The notes under the pieces: model-generated
Databases searched by the model: none
What the model saw: only the letters and a program-made list of their open reading frames with translations
Told to the model about the DNA's origin: nothing
Program-made: the position numbers and the translations under genes
Source: Spirosoma utsteinense
GTDB lineage: Bacteria; Bacteroidota; Bacteroidia; Cytophagales; Spirosomataceae
Direction: 5' to 3'
Length of the DNA: 64,000 nt
Assembly: GCF_014282275.1 (NCBI RefSeq)
Contig: NZ_VFIA01000006.1
Location: forward strand, 62,001 to 126,000
In this document: one piece after another, positions 17,566 to 25,400 of the stretch
Layout of the letters: each line of letters opens with the position of its first letter
Numbering within the stretch: position 1 is the first letter of the stretch

Positions 17566-17578
17566 TACACAAAACACT

Positions 17579-18772
17579 ATGCAGAAAATTGCTATGCTGG
17601 GGGGCGGCTTCATTGGCCGTTTCTATGCCGAATCCCTTCACGGCCAACGCAGCCGCGACAAAGTCATTGCTATCTACGCCCGACGGGAAGAAACGGCCCG
17701 AAAATTCGCCGATGACTACGGCTGCTCGTTCCTGTCGACTGATTTGGAAGAGGTCATTGCCCACCCCGACGTTACGATGGTATGCATTGCGTTGCCCAAT
17801 AACCTGCACGCGCTGGCGGTTGAACTTTGCGCCAAACACAAAAAGAATGTCATCTGTACAAAGCCGCTCGGCCGCACCGCCGACGAAGCCCTTACAATGA
17901 TGAAATTGGTTGAAGACGCGGGCCTCTTCGGTGGTTATCTGGAAGATCTCTGTTACTCACCCAAGTTCTTGAAGGCGATGGAAACCGTCCGGAATGGCGC
18001 ATTGGGCCGTATTCTCTGGGCCAAATCCCGCGAAGCCCATCCCGGCCCGCACTCCAACTGGTTCTGGGACAAAGAGCAGGCGGGGGGTGGTTGTATGCTC
18101 GATCTGGGCTGCCACTGCGTCGAGATTGCCCGAAATTTTATTGGTAAAGACGTCCGGCCGGTCGAGGTTATGTGCTGGGCGGCTACGCAGGTAAAACCCA
18201 TCGATGCCGAAGATCATGCCATTGCGCTGGTGAAGTACGAAAACGGAGCTATCGGGCAGTTTGAAGTGAGTTGGGCCTTCCGGGGCGGTATGGACCTGCG
18301 CGACGAAGTGATGGGTACCGAAGGAACGATCTGGATCAACAATTTCCTGCGAACGGGCTTCGAAATGTTCACTACGGGCAAAGGTGCGGATTACGTTGCC
18401 GAAAAGGCCGAAAGCAACACCGGCTGGCTGTTTCCCGTTGGCGATGAGGTCAATGACCTGGGCTATAATCACATGTTTACCGATATGTTTGCCGCTGCCG
18501 AAGAAGGTCGCGACCCCGCCGAAACGTTCTATGACGGCTATGTGGTCAATGCTATTCTGGATGCTGCCTACAAATCGGCCGATACGAAGCAGTGGGAGCC
18601 GGTTCAACTGCCGGTATGGCGCGGTCGTGAGGGCCTGACCATGGAGACCACGTTGACCGACTACGACGCCGACCACTACCTGATCAAACAGGAAATGACC
18701 CACGACGGGCGCAACAAAGTGATTTTGAAGGAGAAGGTAAGCGGTAAAATTGTGGAGCGGGATCTGCTGTAA
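17579..18772 (+). CDS. Gfo/Idh/MocA-family oxidoreductase
   Basis: A 397-residue NAD(P)-dependent sugar or inositol dehydrogenase. The N-terminal Rossmann fold shows GGGFIGRFYAESL, followed by VTMVCIALPNNLHALAVE and the catalytic Lys of the CTKPLGRTADEA motif (the usual EKP is CTKP here). The C-terminal domain carries GGGCMLDLGCHCVEIARNFI, the site where Asp and His act in catalysis. It opens a run of four genes (oxidoreductase, SDR, ROK kinase, SIS protein) that looks like one sugar pathway. The substrate is unknown. Confidence 0.9.
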   Translation: MQKIAMLGGGFIGRFYAESLHGQRSRDKVIAIYARREETARKFADDYGCSFLSTDLEEVIAHPDVTMVCIALPNNLHALAVELCAKHKKNVICTKPLGRTADEALTMMKLVEDAGLFGGYLEDLCYSPKFLKAMETVRNGALGRILWAKSREAHPGPHSNWFWDKEQAGGGCMLDLGCHCVEIARNFIGKDVRPVEVMCWAATQVKPIDAEDHAIALVKYENGAIGQFEVSWAFRGGMDLRDEVMGTEGTIWINNFLRTGFEMFTTGKGADYVAEKAESNTGWLFPVGDEVNDLGYNHMFTDMFAAAEEGRDPAETFYDGYVVNAILDAAYKSADTKQWEPVQLPVWRGREGLTMETTLTDYDADHYLIKQEMTHDGRNKVILKEKVSGKIVERDLL

Positions 18773-18850
18773 GCTAGCTATCAGAAGTTGTCGATAGCCA
18801 TTCATTTTTGTTTCTTGCACATTATAAACCCAAGCCATATCGTGAATGCA

Positions 18851-19633
18851 ATGTGGTTAGAAAATAAGAAGATTGTAATTATCGGGGGCACCACGGGCAT
18901 GGGTCTGTCGGCCGCACGGGCCTTTGTGCGCGAGGGGGCTCAAGTTGTTGTGGTTGGACGAAACCCGGACAGTTGCGCCGTCGCCGAGAAACAACTTGAT
19001 GGGAACGGACTCGCTATGTCTGGCGATGCATCAGACCCGCAAACCGCTTCCAAAGCCATCACCCTGTGCCAGGAGATTTTCGGCGATTTCAACGGCTTGT
19101 ATCATGTGGCGGGCGGCAGTGGTCGGCGTTTTGGTGATGGACCGCTGCACGAAATCACCCTCGACGGCTGGCACTACACCGTTAATCTCAACCTTACCTC
19201 GCTCATGCTGTCGAACCAGGCCGCCGTGCGGGCGTTTCGGGCGCAGGCGAGCGGGGGGGTTATCCTGAATATGGGGTCGGTGCTGGGATCGAGGCCCTCA
19301 CCGGCTTACTTTGCAACTCATGCCTATGCAGCTATGAAATCGGCCGTGATTGGCTTCACCAAATCGGTAGCGGCCTACTACGCCAATGACAACATTCGCG
19401 TCAACGCATTGGCCCCCGCGCTGGTTGAAACACCCATGGCCAAACGCGCTACCACCGACGAAACGATTATGGCGTTTACCAGAAGCAAACAACCCCTCGA
19501 TGGCGGGCGTATTGGCCATCCAAACGACCTCGACGGAGCCGCTGTCTACTTTATGTCGGATCAGTCCCTGTTTACAACCGGGCAGGTGCTGACGATCGAT
19601 GGGGGCTGGAGTGTAAGCGAGGGCCAGCTATGA
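18851..19633 (+). CDS. SDR-family oxidoreductase
   Basis: A 260-residue short-chain dehydrogenase/reductase. The ATG of MWLENKKIVIIGGTTGMG was chosen because the family starts there. The cofactor motif is GGTTGMGLSAA; the catalytic Ser is in LNMGSVLGS and the YxxxK motif is YAAMK, followed by SAVIGFTKSVAAYYA and IRVNALAPALVETPM. The C-terminal TTGQVLTIDGGWSV is standard. Its stop codon overlaps the ATG of the ROK kinase gene (ATGA), which shows translational coupling. With the Gfo/Idh enzyme upstream it may do a second redox step on the same sugar. Confidence 0.9.
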   Translation: MWLENKKIVIIGGTTGMGLSAARAFVREGAQVVVVGRNPDSCAVAEKQLDGNGLAMSGDASDPQTASKAITLCQEIFGDFNGLYHVAGGSGRRFGDGPLHEITLDGWHYTVNLNLTSLMLSNQAAVRAFRAQASGGVILNMGSVLGSRPSPAYFATHAYAAMKSAVIGFTKSVAAYYANDNIRVNALAPALVETPMAKRATTDETIMAFTRSKQPLDGGRIGHPNDLDGAAVYFMSDQSLFTTGQVLTIDGGWSVSEGQL

Positions 19634-20532
19634 ACGCAATTGGCATTGACCTCGGCGGTACCTGGATCAAGGGTGTGCTGATGAATAGCGAAACGGGCGA
19701 AATCATCAAACAACTGTACCATCCCACTAACGGCGATAAAGACCGGAGTACCCCCCACTGGCAGCAGGCAGTTGCCGACACCGTTGCCGAACTACGGGCG
19801 GAGTCGGCCACGAAAGTAAATACAGTCGGGTTGTCGGCACCGGGTCTGCCTAACAACACCAACCAGTGTATCTCGTTCATGCCCGGCCGACTGAGTGGGC
19901 TGGAAGGCTTCCACTGGGGACGTTTCCTGGGTGCGCCGGTTCATGTCGTCAATGACGCCCACGCAGCGTTGCTGGCCGAAAGCCGCTTTGGTGTAGCCAG
20001 AGGCCATAAAAACGTGGTTATGCTCACCCTTGGTACGGGCGTTGGGGGAGGGGTGCTGATCGACGGAAAACTCTATCAGGGGAACCTACAGAAAGCAGGA
20101 AGCCTGGGCCACATTACGGTCGATGGCATGGCCGATCAGGACGTGGCCGGACAGCCGGGTAGTCTGGAAAACGCCATTGGTAACGTCACCGTCGCAAAGC
20201 GGTCGATGGGCCGGTTTTCGTCTACCTACGAACTGCTCGAAGCGGTGAAGCAACGCGACTATTTTGCGCAGTGGGTCTGGCTGTCGTCGGTACAGAAACT
20301 AGCGATTGGTATCAGTGGGCTGGCCAATGCCTTTTCGCCCGATCTGGTCGTGCTGGGGGGCGGCATTACGCAGGCCGAAGACGAGCTACTGCTGCCGCTG
20401 GCCGACTTCATGCGCTGCTACGAATGGCGACCCGGTGGACACGCTACGCCTATAAAACTGGCCCAGTTCGGTGATATGGCCGGTGCGATCGGTGCCGCCA
20501 GTTTCGCCATTCAATCTGAACCACTTTTTTGA
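19630..20532 (+). CDS. ROK-family sugar kinase-like protein without the zinc motif
   Basis: A 300-residue member of the ROK family. The ATP-binding motifs IGIDLGGTWIKGVLM and VMLTLGTGVGGGVLIDGKLY are intact, and the catalytic Asp is likely in VNDAHAALLAE. The usual ExGH and CxCGxxGCxE zinc-binding segment is replaced by AGSLGHITVDG and DVAGQPGSLENAIG: the His is kept but no Cys remains. This is known in some ROK branches and makes the substrate hard to predict. It has a 4-base overlap with the SDR gene and no DNA-binding domain, so it is a kinase rather than a regulator. Confidence 0.88.
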   Translation: MNAIGIDLGGTWIKGVLMNSETGEIIKQLYHPTNGDKDRSTPHWQQAVADTVAELRAESATKVNTVGLSAPGLPNNTNQCISFMPGRLSGLEGFHWGRFLGAPVHVVNDAHAALLAESRFGVARGHKNVVMLTLGTGVGGGVLIDGKLYQGNLQKAGSLGHITVDGMADQDVAGQPGSLENAIGNVTVAKRSMGRFSSTYELLEAVKQRDYFAQWVWLSSVQKLAIGISGLANAFSPDLVVLGGGITQAEDELLLPLADFMRCYEWRPGGHATPIKLAQFGDMAGAIGAASFAIQSEPLF

Positions 20533-20610
20533 TAGGATGAACAGAATTGACATGTTTTTTTTCTGTCACTAAACTGTTCAGGATTTTACCTTGGACCTAA
20601 TTCCATTATG

Positions 20611-20697
20611 CGGCCTTTCGTAGCCTGGACGGCCACGTCCGGGGAAAAAGGAGTTTATATAGTACCCGGACGTGGCCGTCCAGGCTACGAAAGGCCG
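20611..20697. repeat. perfect 33-bp intergenic palindrome
   Basis: Arms 20611-20643 and 20665-20697 are exact reverse complements around a 21-nt A/T-rich loop. The arms are GC rich. The element separates the ROK kinase and the SIS gene, which run in the same direction, and has no U tract. It probably ends or attenuates the upstream transcript. Confidence 0.95.
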
Positions 20698-20766
20698 TTA
20701 GCTACTAATTCTAGACGGATACGTTATAATCCTGCAAACCCTGTCAAAAAATAAACCCTGGAAACC

Positions 20767-21567
20767 TTGACCAACTTATACATCCAGAAATGCCGGTCAA
20801 TTCTTGATACGGTCGACGCGCAGACGGCGCAGATTCAGCAAACGGCCCGCTGGTTTGCCGACACGATCCTGGCTGGGCGAATGGTGCACGTGTTCGGGTC
20901 GGGCCACAGCCGGATCATGGTGGAAGAAATGTGGCCGCGTTACGGCTCTTTCCCCGGTTTCAATCCCATCGTCGAGCTTTCGCTGACGTTTCATAACCTC
21001 GTCGTTGGGGCCAACGGACAGCGACAGGCCATGTTTCTGGAAAACGTGCCCGGCCTGGCCGACCGGATTCTACGGAACTACGACTTGTCTGAAAAGGATT
21101 CGGCGCTTGTGATTTCATCCAGTGGCTGCAACGTTGTTCCCATCGAGATGGCAGAGCTGTTTCAGCAGCGGGGCGTGAAGGTGGTCGCGTTGATCACCAA
21201 AGAGCATTCGGACGCCAGTACCAGCAAACGCGCCGACGGTAAAAAACTCAGTGACTTCGCCGATCTGATCCTGGATACGGGCGCACCCATCGGCGACGCG
21301 ATGCTGACGGTGCCGGGTCTGGATACGCCCGTAGCGCCCGGCAGTACGGTCGGTGGCGCGGTGCTTATTAACTGCATCAAAGCCGAAGTAGCGAAATTAC
21401 TAACCGAAGCTGGCAGACCCCCTACCGTCTTAAGCGCCGGTGTACTCGTTGGGGCTGACCGGGCAGTGGCATTATTTGAAAGTGCTTATGACGAACACGC
21501 CCATCGGCTGGCGAAGCTCTATGCCAACGTTGGCGTACCGAGCTATATTAGCCATCCTGATCTATAG
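20767..21567 (+). CDS. SIS-domain phosphosugar-binding protein (UPF0309-like)
   Basis: A 266-residue protein with one SIS (sugar isomerase) domain, like the UPF0309 group. The frame starts with TTG (MTNLYIQKCRSILDTVDAQ); no ATG lies nearby. Motifs are VHVFGSGHSRIMVEEMWPRY, DSALVISSSGCNVVPIEMAE and KVVALITKEHSD, which form the phosphosugar site. Members are thought to be isomerases, etherases or sensors for amino-sugar or hexose phosphates. Downstream of the ROK kinase it would act on, or recognise, the phosphorylated product of that enzyme. Confidence 0.88.
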   Translation: MTNLYIQKCRSILDTVDAQTAQIQQTARWFADTILAGRMVHVFGSGHSRIMVEEMWPRYGSFPGFNPIVELSLTFHNLVVGANGQRQAMFLENVPGLADRILRNYDLSEKDSALVISSSGCNVVPIEMAELFQQRGVKVVALITKEHSDASTSKRADGKKLSDFADLILDTGAPIGDAMLTVPGLDTPVAPGSTVGGAVLINCIKAEVAKLLTEAGRPPTVLSAGVLVGADRAVALFESAYDEHAHRLAKLYANVGVPSYISHPDL

Positions 21568-21610
21568 TCTCAGCTTATCGGACGCAATACGTACTCAATT
21601 TTATCTTCGT

Positions 21611-22114
21611 ATGATCGAAACATCACGCCTGACGTTGCTCCCCTTAACGCTCGATCAACTTCGGATGCACGTAGCCGATAATAACCAGTTGGAACGATCG
21701 ATGGGATTACAAAAAGGCCACCGGCAGGTTGTGGAGCCCTTACTCAGCGTCATTGTCCATTTTACAATCTCTCGCTTGCGAGACCCCAACCGCGATCCAC
21801 TTTACAATACCATCTGGATAGCTGTGGACCGGGAAAAGCAGCAGATCGTAGCGGATGCCAAGTTCAAGGGTGAACCCGACGAAACAGGCACTATAGAGAT
21901 TGGTTACGGTACCTATCCGGCTTTTCAGCGACAGGGCTACATGACCGAAATGGTGACAGGTATGGTGGGCTGGGCGCGCCGTCAACCCGACGTTTTCAGG
22001 GTGGTTGCCGATACCAGCGCTGAGAACGTAGCGTCGCAGAAAGTGCTGGAGAAAAGCGGCTTCCGTCTGTTCGATAGTATCGAGGAGATGCTATGGTGGG
22101 AGTATGTTTTTTAA
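21611..22114 (+). CDS. GNAT-family N-acetyltransferase
   Basis: A 167-residue acetyltransferase of the RimJ/RimL type. The ATG at MIETSRLTLLPLTLDQL is the natural family start. Family features are ETSRLTLLPLT at the N-terminus, GTIEIGYGTYPAFQRQGYMT (acetyl-CoA pyrophosphate loop, Q/RxGxM form), VVADTSAENVASQKVLEKSG and FRLFDSIEEMLWWEY. The substrate cannot be inferred. It starts 44 bases after the SIS gene and may be the last gene of that transcript. Confidence 0.88.
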   Translation: MIETSRLTLLPLTLDQLRMHVADNNQLERSMGLQKGHRQVVEPLLSVIVHFTISRLRDPNRDPLYNTIWIAVDREKQQIVADAKFKGEPDETGTIEIGYGTYPAFQRQGYMTEMVTGMVGWARRQPDVFRVVADTSAENVASQKVLEKSGFRLFDSIEEMLWWEYVF

Positions 22115-22281
22115 CTGGCAATGGCTGTCTGATGAGTAGGGTTGTTTGGTAATGCCGCTTATTCCGATCACCAATTTGCAGGCCTGTATGAATGCTTACC
22201 GTGATTTTCTTCGTCGGCCTGTGGTGCCCCGGCTTTTGTGGCACAGGACTTAATTACCCCGAAATTAGCCAAACCTGTTTG

Positions 22282-22650
22282 ATGGAAAATCTGATCCGCC
22301 AGTATATTGACGCCTACAACCGGATGGACGTGCCAGCCATGATGGCGCTGCTCCATGATGTGATTGTGTTCGAGAACGTATCCAATACGCAGGGGATTAC
22401 GGCTACCAGCGGTAAAGCCAACTTCGAGACACTCGCCCGCCAGTCGCTACCCGTGTTTCGGAGCCGTCGGCAAACGATCCGGTCGCTCACGTTGGGCGAA
22501 CGGACGGCTGCCGTTGAGATAGAATATGAAGCGGTGCTGGCAATCGATTTGCCGACGGGCCTGAAGGCAGGCGAAACGATGCAGTTGCGGGGCGTAACGG
22601 TGTTTGCGTTCAGCGACGGCAAAATTGCCCGCATCAGCGATTATAGCTAA
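22282..22650 (+). CDS. SnoaL/NTF2-like small protein
   Basis: A 122-residue protein with an NTF2-like (SnoaL) cone fold. The ATG of MENLIRQYIDAYNRMDVPAM is the expected family start; longer versions would add a Cys-rich stretch without family similarity. The pattern IRQYIDAYNRMDVPAMMALL and the closing FAFSDGKIARISDY are typical. Many such proteins are small isomerases or hydrolases, but the catalytic residues vary and no reaction can be given. Confidence 0.82.
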   Translation: MENLIRQYIDAYNRMDVPAMMALLHDVIVFENVSNTQGITATSGKANFETLARQSLPVFRSRRQTIRSLTLGERTAAVEIEYEAVLAIDLPTGLKAGETMQLRGVTVFAFSDGKIARISDYS

Positions 22651-22707
22651 CGACCAGCCTATACCTGTACCTGTTTACATACTAGTCACTGCTAACCACC
22701 GACCAAT

Positions 22708-23736
22708 TTGCAACCCGTCCCGATTAAAACTACCGTTGTCGGCTCGATGCCTTTTCCGGGCTGGCTCGAATTTTCCAGTCAGAACCTGTCGGAGTTTGGT
22801 CCGGCCGATATTCATGAAATGATCGAAGACGCGGTCGTGACCTCGGTGCATGACCAGGTTGCGGCCGGTCTTGATGTGATCACCGACGGTGAACAGACCC
22901 GGTTCGACTTCAACCTGTCGTTCTACGGCTACATCAACGGGATCCAGAACAACGATACCGAACTGCGCCGGTTTGGTCCTCCGGCCCACGACCAGCGGGG
23001 AAAACACAACATCGTTGAACCCTTAACGGCTCCGCGCGGCCTGGGTGTGGTAGAAGAGTATCAGCGCCTGAAACGGCTGGCCCCCGAGGGCCAGGGGCTA
23101 AAAGTGTCGATTCCCGGACCGTATACCTTAAGCGGTCGTCTGTTGCCGGGTAGTCTGTACAAAGACCGCTGGGAGGTGACCGAAGCGCTGTTACCGCTCG
23201 TGAATAAGGAAATTGCCGATCTGGTGGCGCTGGGCGTCCCCGAAATCTGCGTCGATGAGCCGTCGATGTCGTGCTATGCCTATCGGGAGGATACCAAACG
23301 GTTCGTCGATATCTTCAACCGGACGGTAGCGCCGGGTGTGGGCAAAACCCGCCTGTCTATGCACCTCTGTTTCGGCAACTATAAAGGCCGGTCGGTGGGT
23401 AAAAAGTCCATTGCGCCCATGCTCCCCGATTTTCTGGATATGACGGTCGATGAACTCCATTCGGAAATGACCATTCTGAATTTTTCGGAGGTTCACCTGC
23501 TCGAACGGTTCGCCGAGCGCTTCGACGTAGCGGTGGGCGTGATCGATGTGAAAAGCTACTACATCGAAACACCCGACGACGTAGCCGAGCGCATTCGTAA
23601 ATGCCTCCCCTTCGTCCCGGCCGAAAAGCTGGCCGTAGCGCCCGATTGCGGCCTAAGCCAGACCGCCCGCTGGGCCGCCAGGCAAAAGCTGGCCAACATG
23701 GTAGCCGGTGCTAAAATCGTTCGGGGGGAATTGTAA
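22708..23736 (+). CDS. cobalamin-independent methionine synthase-like protein (short MetE type)
   Basis: A 342-residue protein that matches only the catalytic C-terminal barrel of MetE. The frame starts with TTG (MQPVPIKTTVVGSMPFPG). The TTVVGSMPFP entry, DVITDGEQTRFDF, the HxC zinc motif MHLCFGNYKG and the late Cys of VAPDCGLSQTARW are those of the family. Short MetE-like enzymes in bacteria and archaea transfer methyl groups from a donor other than the usual folate, or repair methionine pools. Which one applies here is unknown. It is the last plus-strand gene before a convergent thioesterase. Confidence 0.87.
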   Translation: MQPVPIKTTVVGSMPFPGWLEFSSQNLSEFGPADIHEMIEDAVVTSVHDQVAAGLDVITDGEQTRFDFNLSFYGYINGIQNNDTELRRFGPPAHDQRGKHNIVEPLTAPRGLGVVEEYQRLKRLAPEGQGLKVSIPGPYTLSGRLLPGSLYKDRWEVTEALLPLVNKEIADLVALGVPEICVDEPSMSCYAYREDTKRFVDIFNRTVAPGVGKTRLSMHLCFGNYKGRSVGKKSIAPMLPDFLDMTVDELHSEMTILNFSEVHLLERFAERFDVAVGVIDVKSYYIETPDDVAERIRKCLPFVPAEKLAVAPDCGLSQTARWAARQKLANMVAGAKIVRGEL

Positions 23737-23798
23737 TGGCGTCCTTCTGGGTCGGCCAATGAATTGGGTTTACAGCCCACACGGAGGGGCGGCACTAC
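23737..23798. repeat. degenerate copy of the GTAGTGCCGCCC hairpin family
   Basis: CTGGGTCGGC at about 23746 and GGAGGGGCGGCACTAC at 23783-23798 are the two halves of the element found complete at 24918-24979. Here the halves are no longer fully complementary. It lies between the MetE-like gene and the convergent thioesterase gene and reaches into the last codons of the latter (stop at 23795). Confidence 0.6.
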
Positions 23799-24370
23799 AG
23801 TTGGCTCCGTAGTTCATCGGTGACCTCGCACCGTTCTTTGGTGAGGAGGTGCATATTTTCGGCGAATAGCATCTCGGTTTTGGCATTGTCGAAATGCTCG
23901 CTGAAAGCCGCACGGAGTTCCTTCCGTTTCATCGCTTCCAGAAAACGCCGTACGTCATCGGTTGTTTCGAGCAGGAGGGCGGGCACTTCGGTAGGCTGGC
24001 CGGTATCGTCTTTCGCCACCATCGTGAAGTAAGACGTATTGGTATGTTTCACCATGCCAGTCTTCACATTCTCGGCAATGACCTTTATGCCCACCACCAA
24101 CGACGTTTTACCGACGTAGTTAACCGATCCCATGAGGGAAACTAACTCGCCCACGTCAACGGGCTGCCGGAAATTGACTCCATCGACAGATACCGTAACA
24201 CAGTACTGGCCGGCATGTTTGGCCGCGCAGGCATAGGCAACCTTATCCATCAGTGACAGCAACGTACCGCCGTGTACGCGCCCACCAAAGTTGGCATAGG
24301 CCGGAATCATCAATTCGGTGAGCGTCGTGCGCGAGTGGCTAACGGGTCTAGGGGCGGGGGCAGGGTTCAC
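23795..24370 (-). CDS. hotdog-fold acyl-CoA thioesterase
   Basis: A 191-residue acyl-CoA thioesterase of the YciA/BACH group, which frees CoA from fatty acyl-CoA in the cytosol. It starts with GTG. The core motif ANFGGRVHGGTLLSLMDKVA, then VTVSVDGVNFRQPVDVGELV and VNYVGKTSLVVGIKV, are clear. A C-terminal Arg/Glu-rich helix extends past the hotdog fold. The 3' end overlaps the degenerate hairpin element. Confidence 0.9.
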   Translation of the reverse strand: MNPAPAPRPVSHSRTTLTELMIPAYANFGGRVHGGTLLSLMDKVAYACAAKHAGQYCVTVSVDGVNFRQPVDVGELVSLMGSVNYVGKTSLVVGIKVIAENVKTGMVKHTNTSYFTMVAKDDTGQPTEVPALLLETTDDVRRFLEAMKRKELRAAFSEHFDNAKTEMLFAENMHLLTKERCEVTDELRSQL

Positions 24371-24519
24371 AGGTCAGGTGATTTACGGGGTTGATGTGCA
24401 TAGATACGGAATCAGCATCAAATTTCTTTCGTATGGCAACGCCCGAAAAACAGAAAAGCCGCTGTGTAGCGGCCTTTCACTATGCTGAAAATCGTGTTTA
24501 TGCTGTTGGGAAGCTGCGC

Positions 24520-24846
24520 TTAAACGGCGAAGCTTTCACCACACCCGCAGGTACGGCTGGCGTTCGGGTTTTTGAACTGGAATCCTTTACCGTTCAGACC
24601 ATCCGAAAAATCGAGCTCGGTACCGGCCAGGTAGAGCAGGCTCTTCCGGTCGACCAGAATTTTGATACCCTTATCTTCAACGACATGGTCGGTTGGTTGC
24701 TGAGCCGCGTCGAATTGCAGATCATACATCAGCCCCGAACAACCGCCCCCCTGCACCGCTACCCGAATGGCGTAGTCGGCGGCAAGGCCGTCTTTCTGGC
24801 GAAGTTCGACAATCTTGTTTCTGGCAATCTCAGATACGGTAACCAT
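24520..24846 (-). CDS. IscA/ErpA-type iron-sulfur carrier
   Basis: A 108-residue A-type Fe-S carrier that delivers clusters to apo-proteins. The ATG of MVTVSEIARNKIVELR was chosen; an in-frame start 11 codons upstream adds nothing conserved. The three cluster-binding Cys are in VQGGGCSGLMYDL and SRTCGCGESFAV. Without the rest of an isc or suf operon nearby it is not possible to say IscA, SufA or ErpA. It is divergent from the epimerase gene. Confidence 0.92.
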   Translation of the reverse strand: MVTVSEIARNKIVELRQKDGLAADYAIRVAVQGGGCSGLMYDLQFDAAQQPTDHVVEDKGIKILVDRKSLLYLAGTELDFSDGLNGKGFQFKNPNASRTCGCGESFAV

Positions 24847-24917
24847 AGTCGTAATCGAATCAATGTTGAGGCAAATCAATGCTAACCTACTAACTTTCCA
24901 CCAATCGGAAAAGTTCT

Positions 24918-24979
24918 GTAGTGCCGCCCTCCAGGTCGGCGATTAATTATTATCTGCCGACCCGGAGGGGCGGCACTAC
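24918..24979. repeat. GTAGTGCCGCCC-type intergenic hairpin, complete copy
   Basis: GTAGTGCCGCCC (24918) through AGGTCGGC pairs with GCCGACCCGG through GGCGGCACTAC (ending 24979); one base is inserted and one is mismatched in 23-24 bp. The loop is 14-15 nt and A/T rich. It lies between the divergent IscA-type and epimerase genes and ends 4 bases before the epimerase ATG. Related sequences occur at 23737-23798 and 61681-61744. Confidence 0.9.
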
Positions 24980-24983
24980 CCCT

Positions 24984-25394
24984 ATGTTCACCAACGTAGA
25001 ACACATTGGCATTGCCGTGCGCGACCTTGCCAGCTCGAACGATCTCTTCTCGAAACTGCTCAATGTGCTGCCCTACAAGGCCGAAGCCGTTGAAGCCGAA
25101 GGCGTGACAACGTCGTTTTTTCGGGTCAACCAGACCAAGATCGAACTGCTCGAAGCAACCACGCCCGATAGCCCGATCGCGAAGTTTCTGGAAAAGAAAG
25201 GAGAAGGAATCCATCACCTTGCTTTTGAGGTCGACGATATCGAGGCCGAGATGGAACGGCTAAAGACCGAAGGATTCACGTTATTGAATGAGGTTCCCAA
25301 ACGCGGGGCCGATAATAAATTGGTGTGTTTCCTGCATCCGAAGGGCACAAATGGGGTGTTAATTGAATTGTGTCAGGAAATTAAAGAAGGGTAA
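24984..25394 (+). CDS. mce: methylmalonyl-CoA epimerase
   Basis: A 136-residue VOC-fold enzyme that converts (R)- and (S)-methylmalonyl-CoA, linking propionyl-CoA to succinyl-CoA. The ATG of MFTNVEHIGIAVRDLASS was chosen, 4 bases after the hairpin at 24918-24979. Motifs are VEHIGIAVRDL, KIELLEATTPDSPIAKFLEK, GEGIHHLAFEVDDI and GTNGVLIELCQE, carrying the metal ligands His, His and Glu. The mutase subunits are not in the window. The M1 peptidase gene follows 6 bases downstream. Confidence 0.92.
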   Translation: MFTNVEHIGIAVRDLASSNDLFSKLLNVLPYKAEAVEAEGVTTSFFRVNQTKIELLEATTPDSPIAKFLEKKGEGIHHLAFEVDDIEAEMERLKTEGFTLLNEVPKRGADNKLVCFLHPKGTNGVLIELCQEIKEG

Positions 25395-25400
25395 TCAGGA

